From contig JAHJDP010000018.1 in NCBI GenBank assembly GCA_018831195.1, forward strand, positions 1 to 64,000: a stretch of DNA of 64,000 bases, in the 5' to 3' direction. Position 1 is the first letter of the stretch. Every line of letters begins with the position of its first letter. Made by a program: the position numbers and the translations under genes. This document shows, piece after piece, positions 53,869 through 63,221 of this stretch. The DNA comes from Candidatus Eisenbacteria bacterium (GTDB taxonomy: Bacteria; Eisenbacteria; RBG-16-71-46; CAIMUX01; JAHJDP01). The notes beneath the pieces were generated by a model. It saw only the letters and a program-made list of their open reading frames with translations, was not told the origin of the DNA and ran no database searches.

Positions 53869-54993
53869 TCAATTCAAGAGCTCTCGGATAGCCCTCTCGA
53901 CGACGAAATCGTGCTCGGCGTCAAAACTCTCCTCCGCGGGAATCGTGATTTCGGGTGGGAGACCCACGTCTTCGAAGGGCTTCATCTCCGAAGTAAAGGC
54001 CATCCAGCTCGGGATCCCACAAACGACGCCGTTCGGCAGCCGGAGCTCCGCCGGATTGCCTGAGCTTCCACGCGTCGCGCTGCCGATCAAAGTCACCTGG
54101 GGGCACGCCTTCATCATCAAGGTGAACCATTCCGCCGAGCTCATGCACCGCTCTCCGATGAGACAAGCCACGGGTCCCGCGTAGCGGCCGCCCTCATGCG
54201 GTTCCAGAACCTTCTTCTGCGGCGGCTCAAACTCATCATGACCCGGACCGTTTCGTCGCGCCGTGTATCCATAGGTCAGAGGCTTATCGGTAAACCATCC
54301 CGCGATACCCGCCGCGATCGTCTCATCACCGCCGTTGTTCGGGCGGATATCGATGATCATGCCCCGCGCATTCCCATATTGAGTGAACAATTTATCGATA
54401 TCGCTTTCCCGCAATGGGGCATAGGCCTCCCGGGCGAAGGTGTCAATGCGGATGTAGGCGATCTCGTCGGCGAGCCAACCATGCCGGATCACCCCGTCGC
54501 CCATGGTCTCGTAACCCGACACGCTGTAACGATTGCGCGGGTCGGATGTATAATTCCGCTCGATCTGCCGGTTATAAACTTCGGCGAAGCCGCCATCCGG
54601 CTTCCGAATCGAAACGTGAAAGTCGCGCAGCTCCCTCAAAAGGATCGCCAACTTATCGACGAACTCGTCGGGGGCGAGGTCCCCGGCGAAGTCTGAGCGG
54701 TGGCTCTCTTTCAAATCGTTCCAGTCGATCCCTTTGTAGTCGAAGTATGGATATGTCCGATCGAACTCTTCCCAAACCTGATCGAATAGTCCCAAAGCAG
54801 CCGGCGTCTCTTCTTGAAGGGGATCCCAGTTCTCATCGAAAGGACCGGCGGATTCCGATCCTATCGAATCTCCAGGCTCGTCGAGTGCATTCAAGAAGCT
54901 ATCCAGAATTTCTGGATCGATCGGTTCCTGGGCGATCGCCGGGGAGAGGAATAGGCAGCAGGCTAGCGACAGAATGAGATACGGCCATTTCAT
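53869..54993 (-). CDS. S41 family serine peptidase, exported
   Basis: The product has 374 residues with a signal peptide ending AIAQ (about 21). A helical S41 N-domain (about 65-130) includes DFHVSIRKPDG. The core domain has GMIIDIRPNNGGDET (211-225) and the nucleophile S285 in CMSSAEWF; the Lys/Glu dyad partner cannot be fixed by eye. A PDZ domain is not obvious, placing it in the tricorn/IRBP-like branch rather than CtpA. It is a periplasmic or surface peptidase by signal. No operon partners. Confidence 0.88.
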   Translation of the reverse strand: MKWPYLILSLACCLFLSPAIAQEPIDPEILDSFLNALDEPGDSIGSESAGPFDENWDPLQEETPAALGLFDQVWEEFDRTYPYFDYKGIDWNDLKESHRSDFAGDLAPDEFVDKLAILLRELRDFHVSIRKPDGGFAEVYNRQIERNYTSDPRNRYSVSGYETMGDGVIRHGWLADEIAYIRIDTFAREAYAPLRESDIDKLFTQYGNARGMIIDIRPNNGGDETIAAGIAGWFTDKPLTYGYTARRNGPGHDEFEPPQKKVLEPHEGGRYAGPVACLIGERCMSSAEWFTLMMKACPQVTLIGSATRGSSGNPAELRLPNGVVCGIPSWMAFTSEMKPFEDVGLPPEITIPAEESFDAEHDFVVERAIRELLN

Positions 54994-55047
54994 TTCTTTT
55001 GGATCTCCTATCCGTCATTGACGGGCGACAAGCAAAAGGCCTTGCTG

Positions 55048-55206
55048 ATGAAAAATGGTATCAGCGGATTCCACCTGCCCGGCATTTTAGCATCACTCAC
55101 TCTGGTCTTGGCAATTTTTATCGCCGCCGGCTCTCTTGAAAAACCCTCGCCGGCAAAACCGGCATTCAGGCGAAGTCTAACCCCGCTTGGAAGAATGCCT
55201 CAATAA
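55048..55206 (+). CDS. Possible small membrane protein (52 aa)
   Basis: The frame reads from ATG 55048 (a TTG 30 bases earlier also opens it). A hydrophobic segment LASLTLVLAIFIAAG (about 14-28) is followed by a Pro/Lys/Arg-rich tail. No good ribosome-binding site is seen. It lies in the 335-bp gap between two minus-strand genes. Real expression is uncertain. Confidence 0.25.
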   Translation: MKNGISGFHLPGILASLTLVLAIFIAAGSLEKPSPAKPAFRRSLTPLGRMPQ

Positions 55207-55259
55207 CGATGAGAGCCGTCGGACCCATTGCGCAAAACGAAAAGGAGGGCTTAAAGCAG

Positions 55260-55287
55260 AGTCTCACCCGGAGAACCGGGTGAGACT
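55260..55287 (-). terminator. Perfect 12-bp hairpin, probable terminator
   Basis: GTCTCACCCGG (55261-55271) pairs with CCGGGTGAGAC (55276-55286), and A55260 pairs with T55287. The 4-nt loop is AGAA. It is downstream of the minus-strand FlgD-tailed gene; on that strand it is followed by CTGCTTTAAG. It resembles the first hairpin of the 14-30 kb repeats, but the match is not good enough to call a copy. Confidence 0.6.
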
Positions 55288-55328
55288 GGGAGCCTGAAAA
55301 TTCTTGGGTGATCCTTTTGGCTCAAGTG

Positions 55329-56357
55329 CTACCTCAGGAAAATCGCCCGTTCGGTTGTTATTGTCGACCCCGCCTCCATTCGAATGTAATAGACGCCGTT
55401 TTCCACTCGCCTTCCACCTCGATCGCGGCCGGACCAGATCCTCTGATAGTTCCCGGCATTCAGATCCTCGGACATTAGCTCGATGACCATGCGTCCGCGC
55501 GTGTCAAAGATAGCGATACTGGTATGAGCCGGTTTTAACAAAGAGAAATTGATCTTGGTGCCGCTATTGAATGGACTGGGCCGGCACGGAGCGAGATGTA
55601 AAACCGCGGGCACGGTACTTGTTGTGACGGCTGCTGGGGTGGCGGGGGAGGGATTTGTCAGGTTCAAGGCGTCGGTGGTCTCAAGGTGGATGTCGTCCAG
55701 GTAGAGGGGGCCGGCAACCCCGCTTCCGCCTCCGGTCTTGACGAAGAATGTCTTTAAATCAATGGTGGTTCCATTTCTAAATCCAAAATCAAATTCTCCC
55801 TCCACCTCCAGTTGATCAAAAGAGTTGGCATCTTCTCCAGGCCGGGAGTGCAGCCAGACTTGCGTCGTGTTATCGAGATTGTCTATCAATAGCCAGCAAT
55901 TGTACCAGATATTCGGCTCCAAAATTGTCAAAACATCGTATTGGCCATCGTTGTTGATACGTAACTCATTTGTGGTGCTGGTCAGACTGAGCTCAACTGA
56001 AAAATCACCAAATTGAGTGGGATAGGAGGCGAAGGAAGATCCAAAGGAACAGCTGAGCTGGCTTGCATAGCGAAATCTCAGGAAGAGCATACGCACGGTT
56101 CCGTCCTGGATCAAAAGATCTTTGTGAAGGTGAGTCGAGTTGGTAATCACCGAGAGGACCTGATTATCCTCGAAGAGAGGATCCACTGCCACGGCAGAGC
56201 TATCACTCGCGGCATACCACCCGTTCTGATCATCGATCGGTCCAAGATTCAGGTTCTGGAAGTCCTCGAGCAGAACGAACTCAGCCACGGCGCTTCCCGC
56301 CAGAAAAAACGCGAAAATGACGGAATAGAGCAGGTATAAAGTCGGTCGATTCTTCAT
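55329..56357 (-). CDS. Exported protein with FlgD-like C-terminus
   Basis: The product has 342 residues with a signal peptide ending AVAE (about 26). The central region (about 28-240) is beta-rich and resembles concanavalin-type jelly rolls (DNQNGWYAASDSS-like start, LYLDDIHLE end), but no family is certain. The last 85 residues are a FlgD-like sorting domain (RPSPFNSGT, IFDTRGRMV, ending RAIFLR). It is divergent from the serine hydrolase gene (298 bp apart). No catalytic residues are assigned. Confidence 0.85.
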   Translation of the reverse strand: MKNRPTLYLLYSVIFAFFLAGSAVAEFVLLEDFQNLNLGPIDDQNGWYAASDSSAVAVDPLFEDNQVLSVITNSTHLHKDLLIQDGTVRMLFLRFRYASQLSCSFGSSFASYPTQFGDFSVELSLTSTTNELRINNDGQYDVLTILEPNIWYNCWLLIDNLDNTTQVWLHSRPGEDANSFDQLEVEGEFDFGFRNGTTIDLKTFFVKTGGGSGVAGPLYLDDIHLETTDALNLTNPSPATPAAVTTSTVPAVLHLAPCRPSPFNSGTKINFSLLKPAHTSIAIFDTRGRMVIELMSEDLNAGNYQRIWSGRDRGGRRVENGVYYIRMEAGSTITTERAIFLR

Positions 56358-56655
56358 GTTTATCCTCCATGATTGCTTCAGGCATCCAGGATGTTTGCCA
56401 TGTTCCCACTTAAACTAGATTAGCAATCTACATGCCAGGAGGATAGATACCATCCGGTGTGCCTTTTGACCGAGACACGGCGGGGTTTCCGAGCGAATGC
56501 CGCTGTGTTTGCCCTCGGTCCGGGATCGGATGCGTGTACCAACGGGGCTACTTGATCGCTCAATGTGAACCAGATGGATCAACGACGGGCGCAACCAGGA
56601 TCCGGCGCCACTCATATTTTGGGTAACAGCCTCCCAACCGGAAAGGATAGATATA

Positions 56656-58237
56656 ATGAGGAGCCTTCTCACGGTGGCCCTGCTGGTGGCGTCGATTTCG
56701 AGTTCAGTCGCCGAACCGGGTCTCGCCATCTCTGAAGAAGATTTGGGGGCAAAGTTAGACACTCTGCTTGTCCCCTGGGATCAATCCGACGCCCCGGGTA
56801 TGGCGGTGCTGGTGCAGAGTCGCGGCACCGACATTTACCGGCGATGTATCGGTCTGGCCGATCTAGAACAGGGCATCAAAATCACTCCGCTGACCTGCTT
56901 CGACCTCGCCTCGGTCTCGAAACACCTGACAGCTTTCGGACTTTGCCTGCTTGCCGAGGAGGGCAGGCTGAACCTTGATGACCCCATCCGGCGATACCTG
57001 CCCGAACTGCCCCTCTGCGCCGAGCCCGTGCTGGTGCGGCACCTGGTGCATCAATCCAGTGGATTCTGGGAATTCTGGACAATACTGAATAAGTATTCGG
57101 GATTCCAAGGCCGCGACTATCTCCGTTTGAGCGATGTGCTGACCTTGCTGGCGGGCCAATCGGCATTGAACTTTGCCCCAGGCTCACGCTATGCCTATAC
57201 AAACACCAACTACTCTCTGCTCTCGCTGGTAATCGAGCGCGCCGGCGGGATCCGGTTCGGTATCTGGATGCGCGATCATGTTTTCACTCCTCTCGGCATG
57301 ACGGGCACGCTGATTCAAACCGAGTGCACAGAACTCATCCCACATAGAGCAACCGCCTACTTGTCAGACGCTGAGGGGTATCGTTTGGCGAGGCCCAGCA
57401 ACGTCGAGATACCCGGGTCTGCCCACGCCTTTACCAACCTTGAAGATATGTCTCGCTGGCTTTCCAGTTTCCATGACAAGCGGCTGGGTGGCGATCGCAT
57501 CTTTGAATGTATAACCAAGCCCGGCGTGTTGAATGATGGGACTCAAATGAACTACGCCGGCGGACTCATCGTCAGCGAGCGGAAGAGGACAAAGACGATC
57601 CAGCATTCCGGCCAGACCGGCGGTTTCAAGACGATGTTGATCTACTGCCCGGAAGAAGAGTTGGGTGTCGTGATCCTGGCCAATGCGCGCTCCATCAACG
57701 CGGCCGGGCTCGCCTTTGAGATTTTGGACATCTGCAGGGGACTCGAGCCGCCGAGACCTGCCGGCGAAACCACAGAAGAACCCACCCTGGAACCCGAATC
57801 CTTCACTCCGGACGTTGCGCTCTTGGACAGCTACACCGGTGGGTATCGTCTGCAGCCGGATGGCGGTCATGACCTTCACAATGGATGGGATGGGCGATGT
57901 GGTGGGGCTGACCTTGGCTATGGATGGCGAAACTCAGTCGGCGCGCCGCGTGAATTTCGCATTTGATGCCGATGAGTTTGCGCGTGAGGCCGGCGGCCAG
58001 TACATCTGCCCGGCACTGGGCAGCTCTTGTGATATCGCCATTGAGGATGGGCGTCTGGTCTTGAAACATCGGCGCTATGATACGATCAATCTCTACTGTG
58101 TTGACCAGGACAGATTCTTTTGTGGATGGGGATTCCTTGCTTTTAATCGCAATGCGGATGGGGCCGTGACCGGTTTCGATCTAACCGACGAGCTCTTTGC
58201 CTGGCGTGAAATGGCGTTCACTCGGCTTGGCCGATAA
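56656..58237 (+). pseudogene. Serine beta-lactamase-like hydrolase with one frameshift
   Basis: The first frame (56656-57966) starts after GGAAAGGA and has a signal peptide, then a class C beta-lactamase/esterase-type fold. S86-V-S-K89 is the nucleophile motif, Y-x-N lies in YAYTNTNYSLLS near residue 180, and HSGQTGGF near 316 replaces the usual KTG. The C-terminal domain continues in another frame (57683-58237): YTGGYRLQPDGG in frame one joins MTFTMDGMGDVVGLTL in frame two near 57865. One base is extra there (or two are missing). The two parts together give a normal-length protein of about 525 residues. Sequence error is as likely as decay. Confidence 0.8.
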
Positions 58238-58276
58238 GACCATCCGGCATGTCCGGCCAAGCTACCACCCGGCAAT

Positions 58277-60607
58277 CTACGGCTGGAAAAGGTACTGCAC
58301 CTTCATAAAGAACTGGCGGTAATCCAGTTTCCTGTGGCTGAAAGATTCTTCATTTTCAGCTACGAATCGATCGCCGTGCCGGTCGAGGTTGTCATACGCC
58401 TGGATATTATAAGTAGAGCCCACATAGAAGAGCGTGAATGGGGTCAGCTGATATGTGATCAGCGGATCGAACACCCAGGTGTCACTAAAATTGTTGTATT
58501 GGGAGAATAGCCTTAGGGAAAGCCGTCGATCATACTGAAGGCTTATTCTGGATCCGTAAATGTAACCGTTGAACAATTCATCATCGGTCTCGGTATCGTA
58601 ACTCTTGACATGATCGATCCAATTCTCAACATATAAACGGTCGAACAGATTGAGATCCACCCAAGCGCCCCACTTGGTTTGCCTGCCGATCGCCCGGTAG
58701 CCATATGCGATCTGATTGCCGTAACTGCATGACCCTCCAAAGGTCAGCAGCTCGCTCGGTGAGGCTCTGAAACCTACGTAGTGGTTCCAGATGTCATCAA
58801 AATAGTGGCCCGCGAACTCTTCCGTACTGATCATATATTGATATGACGGCTGGACCTGGTAGAACCTCAGCGGCATCGACACGGTGGCGAATATAGCCTC
58901 ATCCTTCTTGTGGCCGTCGGTGTTCCAGACCCTCATGGGGTTAAGTTCCAGCGAGATCCTCTCAAGAAGTCCCTGATCAAATCGTATATGATAGGAGGAA
59001 TAAAGACTCGCATCCCGGCGGTTATTGCGCGGCATCCAGCCATTATCGGCCCGGAAGGTGGGACCCGTTTCGGAATAGGTCCCGCTAATATAGAAATTGC
59101 GGCTGTTGTAGCTGAGATTTCCGGAGCCGGCGTAGCCTCCAAACGATTCGCCATCAAACATTGCCGTGTGCTTGCCGTTGTCGAACAGGTAACCCTCTAG
59201 ACCTGACGTCAGCCCGCTGTTGTCTGGTTCCACGGTCTGACTCCCAACCGCTTGGGCTCTAAGAGTAACACGGCGCGAGAATCGGAATGTCGCATCTGTA
59301 CTATAGGTTGTTCCGCTGCCTCCTCCTTCCCATGATCGGTTTGTTATCATCGCACCCACCTGGGTGCCTGATCCAAGTGTCCGTTGTACTCTCAGAATGT
59401 TAGAGAAGCTGCTACCGCCAATGATAAGCCCAGAAGAAGTTTCTTCGAAGGGCACGATGAAGGGACTATGCAGATCATGGGCGCTGAGAAAACTGATCGA
59501 TGTCTTGCCGGCCCGGGCGGTCACCTTTGCCGCAAAGTCCGGTTCATTGATTGAACGGGTGTAGACAAGGCTAAGACGGGTGCGATACAGATCGCTGCCT
59601 TCCTGAAAAAACGGCCTCTTTTCCGGATAGGATAGGGCTGTTGCGGAGTTCACATCGATCTGAAAGGCGTCCGATTCGACATTGCTGAAATCCGGGTTCA
59701 CGGTGGCGTCGATGATGATGTTTGATGAAACTGAATACTTGCCCGAAAGGGAGAGCTCCCCGCGTGGATCGTTATCCTTAAATTTCAAATCGCCGTCAGA
59801 ATCCACTCCAAGCGCCCCGGCCATGGAGCCGGTCCATGCCGGAATGATCTCGATCCCTTTTCCCGGTGAGACATTATTGATTCCGGTCAGGCTTCCCCAA
59901 TTGCGCACCCAGTTGGACTCGTTTCGATCCTGAGCCGCCCAGGTAATGCTGTAATGTGTATCCCGATAGTGATGACGCCAGAACTGGATCCCCCAGGTCT
60001 GCTCCTCCGTATTGGGGAAGCGCAGGCTGGAGAACGGAATGTCCAGCTCCACCTGGTAACCTGAATCGGTAATTCGCCCCGCCGATTCGAAGACAAGGTC
60101 AAACATGCCGTCTTCGCCATAGCCGTCGCTCCACAAGGCATCCGCCTGAACACCAAAGGGATTGACGTTGATCGTATAAGCCCAGGTCGCATTATGATAG
60201 GTATCAATAAAGAACCCGATATTGTCTCCGCCCATGTGGTCTCGCTGGCTCAAGGTCGCGCGGATCTCGGCGGGGTTGTCATAGCAAATGGCTGATAGGT
60301 AGAGATGGTCGTCATTGTAGGTCGCGAAGACGGTGGTTTCCACCGGCGGCCGTAGGTTGTCACCGGGCTCAACCTCGTGGAAGTGGTCCGCCACCGCCGC
60401 CCCCTTCCAACCCGAGTCCTCAAGAAAACCATCTATCTTGATCTCTCCCGTCATTCGGGTGATTTTCAGCTCGGGGTGAAAAGCAGGCGTATAATCGCTT
60501 TGCGCGATGGCGGGCGCAAAGGCTGACGCCAGTATGAGTGCCGGAAGAAGTGCGAGTATCGATCTCAATTGCCGCCATCGCGACGACAAGATAGGTTGTT
60601 CGGCCAT
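58277..60607 (-). CDS. CBM9-like/DUF5916 outer-membrane protein
   Basis: The product has 776 residues from the ATG at 60607, with a run of G just upstream as ribosome-binding site; the frame reaches 60646. The signal peptide ends AIAQ (about 36). The N-terminal CBM9-like domain (about 45-240) has KIDGFLEDSGWKGA and DDHLYLSAICYDN. The rest (about 250-776) is a DUF5916 region with many alternating strands and a terminal aromatic (FQP), typical of a beta-barrel in the outer membrane. Family members occur next to peptidase and glycan genes; their substrate is unknown. Confidence 0.88.
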   Translation of the reverse strand: MAEQPILSSRWRQLRSILALLPALILASAFAPAIAQSDYTPAFHPELKITRMTGEIKIDGFLEDSGWKGAAVADHFHEVEPGDNLRPPVETTVFATYNDDHLYLSAICYDNPAEIRATLSQRDHMGGDNIGFFIDTYHNATWAYTINVNPFGVQADALWSDGYGEDGMFDLVFESAGRITDSGYQVELDIPFSSLRFPNTEEQTWGIQFWRHHYRDTHYSITWAAQDRNESNWVRNWGSLTGINNVSPGKGIEIIPAWTGSMAGALGVDSDGDLKFKDNDPRGELSLSGKYSVSSNIIIDATVNPDFSNVESDAFQIDVNSATALSYPEKRPFFQEGSDLYRTRLSLVYTRSINEPDFAAKVTARAGKTSISFLSAHDLHSPFIVPFEETSSGLIIGGSSFSNILRVQRTLGSGTQVGAMITNRSWEGGGSGTTYSTDATFRFSRRVTLRAQAVGSQTVEPDNSGLTSGLEGYLFDNGKHTAMFDGESFGGYAGSGNLSYNSRNFYISGTYSETGPTFRADNGWMPRNNRRDASLYSSYHIRFDQGLLERISLELNPMRVWNTDGHKKDEAIFATVSMPLRFYQVQPSYQYMISTEEFAGHYFDDIWNHYVGFRASPSELLTFGGSCSYGNQIAYGYRAIGRQTKWGAWVDLNLFDRLYVENWIDHVKSYDTETDDELFNGYIYGSRISLQYDRRLSLRLFSQYNNFSDTWVFDPLITYQLTPFTLFYVGSTYNIQAYDNLDRHGDRFVAENEESFSHRKLDYRQFFMKVQYLFQP

Positions 60608-60762
60608 TATCATCCCCCCCAAAAAACTGGAAATTCCGGATTCCACAACAAGAGATTTCTACTCGAACTCGCCCGCAGGGGATGGAGATCGACCAGAAGG
60701 GCTTATCTATAATCCCTGCATATCTCTATGACGGTCGCCGGACCATTTTCGTTCAAAAGAAT

Positions 60763-60930
60763 GGGTTGTGCTTCGAAGATTGCATCTGGCGTGTTTCCTG
60801 CGCCCCCTGGCAAGGTACATTGAAATGTCGAATCCATTCTTAGACCCGAGGAAGGCATGCAAAGAGCCTGGCGGCCGTATGGACCGCCGGGCTCTTGACC
60901 ACCTCAGATGCAATTTCCGAAGCACAACCC
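60763..60930. repeat. Element with 26-bp inverted ends and internal hairpin (MITE-like)
   Basis: GGGTTGTGCTTCGAAGATTG (first 20 of 26) at 60763-60788 is the near-perfect inverse of 60905-60930 (24 of 26 by eye). Between them lies a 13-bp stem hairpin. The element directly abuts the 3' end of the methyltransferase gene. No target-site duplication was seen, and it encodes nothing. It may be a small non-autonomous element or an unusually long 3'-end structure. Confidence 0.65.
60862..60896 (-). terminator. Strong hairpin, probable terminator of the methyltransferase gene
   Basis: A 13-bp stem (60862-60874 with 60884-60896, one G-T pair) has a GTAT-centred loop. On the minus strand it follows the stop of the RNA methyltransferase gene by about 35 bases and is followed by a short T run (CTCTTTGC). 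Confidence 0.65.
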
Positions 60931-62076
60931 CTAGTAGACGGGGATTTCCACCAGGCGGCACTCCAGCGGGCCGTTGAAGATCGGTATACGCTGCTTCGGC
61001 CGCAGGCCGATCGACTTCACCAGCTCCACGTCGCCGGCCAGGATCCAAGCGGTGGAGTTTGTGCAGCGGCGTTTGAGGAAATCCCCCAACTCACCATAGA
61101 GGATCTTCACCTTGGCCGTGTCGCTGAGGCGGCGGCCGTAGGGCGGGTTGGTGACGATGGTGGCTCCATCGATCGGCTCGCCCTGGCGGAAGTCCCGTTT
61201 GGTGATAAGCACACCGCGCCCCCCCGGCAGGCGCGCCAGATTGCCCCGCGCGACGCGGACGGCCTGTGCGTCGATGTCGCCGCCTTGAATCAGACCGGCG
61301 GGCAGTTCACGCATCTCAGCATCGGCGGCGGCCTTCACCCGGGTCCAAACGGCAGCGTCGTAGTCGGGCAGATGCGCGAAGGGCGGCTTGCCGGCCATGC
61401 GCACATGGGCGGCCGGCAACCGGCTCGCCAGCATCAGCGCCTCGGCCAGAATTGTGCCCGAGCCGCACATCGGATCGACCAGGGGCGTTTCGCCCCGCCA
61501 GCCGCTGTGACGAAGGAGGGCGGCAGCCAGGGTTTCCTGGAGCGGCGCCTCGCGCGCGTCGATGCGATAGCCGCGCCGGTGCAGGGAACCGCCGGAGCAA
61601 TCCACGCTGATGATGGCTTTGTTGCGATGGATGTTGAGGTTCAGCCAAAGATCGGCCTCGCGACGGTCCACGCTCGGTCGCTCGCCGCGCTTCTCGACGA
61701 AGTGATCAGCGATGGCGTCTTTGAGGCGCTGGGCGGCGAATTGCGAGTGGTGCAGATTGCTATCGGAGGCATTGGCGGCGATGACGAACGTATGGTCCAA
61801 GCCGAGAAGGGATTCCCAATCGAGCTTGCGCGCGGTTTTGTAAAGGTATTTGTGCGAGTGGCACGCAAAGGTGATCAGAGGCGCCAGCACGTGGCTGGCC
61901 AGGCGCGAGCAGTAGTTGACGCGGTAGAGAACGGCGGGGTCCGCCTTGAAGTAGACGCCGCGGTAGGCCGGGCGGATCTCGGCGGCGCCGAGCTCCTTGA
62001 GCTCATCGGCGATGAGTTCCTCCATGGCATGGGCGCCCTGGGCGAAGTAGCGGCCGTATTTCTGGTACTCGAACAC
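60931..62076 (-). CDS. rlmL: THUMP-domain rRNA (guanine-N2)-methyltransferase, RlmL-like
   Basis: Probable SAM-dependent 23S rRNA m2G methylase. The product has 381 residues; the start is GTG at 62076 with GGAG upstream. The N-terminal ferredoxin-like and THUMP region (about 1-165) ends in LHRRGYR. The methylase domain has motif I DPMCGSGTILAEA (about 200-212) and the catalytic TNPPYGRRL (about 309-317). This matches the RlmL half of the fused E. coli enzyme; the RlmK half is not present. It is monocistronic. A housekeeping gene, so it suggests chromosome rather than plasmid. Confidence 0.93.
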   Translation of the reverse strand: MFEYQKYGRYFAQGAHAMEELIADELKELGAAEIRPAYRGVYFKADPAVLYRVNYCSRLASHVLAPLITFACHSHKYLYKTARKLDWESLLGLDHTFVIAANASDSNLHHSQFAAQRLKDAIADHFVEKRGERPSVDRREADLWLNLNIHRNKAIISVDCSGGSLHRRGYRIDAREAPLQETLAAALLRHSGWRGETPLVDPMCGSGTILAEALMLASRLPAAHVRMAGKPPFAHLPDYDAAVWTRVKAAADAEMRELPAGLIQGGDIDAQAVRVARGNLARLPGGRGVLITKRDFRQGEPIDGATIVTNPPYGRRLSDTAKVKILYGELGDFLKRRCTNSTAWILAGDVELVKSIGLRPKQRIPIFNGPLECRLVEIPVY

Positions 62077-62247
62077 GCTCTGGCTCCATTAGGATTGTGG
62101 TGGTTCAGGCGCAAAACATTTTTGCGGATTCTGCTTGCTTCGACAGTCTAGCATGGCCCGGCCTCGTCCTGAAAATTCATAACGAGGCCGGATTCGCTGC
62201 AAGTTGTGCCGTGGAAATGAGCGGTGGTCCTTCATCTCGGCGAGGGG

Positions 62248-63009
62248 TCAGTGCTTATTGTGCAAGGGCGTCTTGATCGAACCCCAGGTGCCCTTTCTGC
62301 ATGGCGTCGGACCCGAAAACGGCGCGAGTTGAAAGAGTTCTAGATACGCGCCAACGTATTGGATCCTGCCTATTCCATCGGTCCACCAATCGGACGCCGG
62401 TGGCCGCTCGTCTCCGCCCAGAGGCGTGCCGAAGATGTCCCGATCCTGCAAGAGGGGGACCAGATGCTTGGGAGGGAACTCGTATCCAATACCGAAGGTG
62501 TAGAACTCCCCAGCTGGAACGACGATCAGGCCTTCCTCTTCCACGGTGAAATCCAACGTAAGCGAGGTGGATGAGGTCGAATCGGACCACTCGAACACAT
62601 TCACGGTGCAAGACCAAGTTTTGCCAAGTTCCAAGGGGGCGTCCACCATGCGAATGGGGGGATCATAGAGAATGCCAAAGGAATCCGGAATAATGTAGAA
62701 GCCCCAGAGCAGTACGGATCCGGCTTCATCGCATGTCCAATAGTTCACAAGGCCCTCGTTGAGAGGGTTGCCTTCGTAGCGCATCGCGTACACATCAGCG
62801 CCCCATATATTGATGATCCCCTCCACACGTTGGACTTCGTGGTGTCCCTCGAGACCCTCGTACTCCCATTCAAAGCCGACCGACAGGGGGAGGTATTCCT
62901 CACACATCGCCGGCGAAGCTGAAGCGGCCCAGAACACGATGGCGAAGATCATTGATTCAAGCACTCTTGCCCCGGCATGAGTGCGAGTTATGTTCGAAGT
63001 ATGCTTCAT
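62248..63009 (-). CDS. Exported protein with TWGSIK tail, unknown function
   Basis: The product has 253 residues from the ATG at 63009, supported by GAGGAG 7 nt upstream; the longer frame to 63141 has no such site. The signal peptide ends near PAMC (about 36). The mature part is beta-rich (LPLSVGFEWEYEG at the start, a FTVEEEGLIVVPAGEF strand pair in the middle), like secreted proteins that describe a calibrated response domain (unknown). The C-terminus has CRKGTWGSIK and a short basic tail, resembling TTWGLLK in the protein at 29772. No domain is recognised. Confidence 0.75.
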   Translation of the reverse strand: MKHTSNITRTHAGARVLESMIFAIVFWAASASPAMCEEYLPLSVGFEWEYEGLEGHHEVQRVEGIINIWGADVYAMRYEGNPLNEGLVNYWTCDEAGSVLLWGFYIIPDSFGILYDPPIRMVDAPLELGKTWSCTVNVFEWSDSTSSTSLTLDFTVEEEGLIVVPAGEFYTFGIGYEFPPKHLVPLLQDRDIFGTPLGGDERPPASDWWTDGIGRIQYVGAYLELFQLAPFSGPTPCRKGTWGSIKTPLHNKH

Positions 63010-63130
63010 CAAGAGTCTCCTCATCCACGGCATCAGGAGAGGTCGTTCTCTTCCTGGCGCTTCAGCTAATTTCATCCGACTGTCAGACTTGAAGTTGGGA
63101 TGCGGTTTCATGTCAGCAGCCGGAATCTCG

Positions 63131-63160
63131 TTCCAACTCACTCCCCATCAATGTTATCAT
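63131..63160 (+). promoter_or_regulatory. Candidate promoter with extended -10
   Basis: TGTTATCAT (63152-63160) has TTCCAA 18 bp upstream. It lies 60 bp before the beta-helix gene. It is the third instance of TG-x-TATCAT before a secreted-protein gene in this window. Confidence 0.3.
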
Positions 63161-63221
63161 GCATCTGTGGCTATGGGATCCATTTTCATGCGACCCGTTT
63201 TCATGCGACATGGGGGGATTT

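Noticed and set aside
55329-56357. Glycoside hydrolase or laminin-G assignment for this protein
   Set aside because: The jelly-roll resemblance is too weak to name a family; only the FlgD-like end is secure.
60895-62151. 418-residue plus-strand frame opposite the RNA methyltransferase
   Set aside because: The GC-rich complement of a real gene stays open; the minus strand has clear THUMP and methylase motifs.
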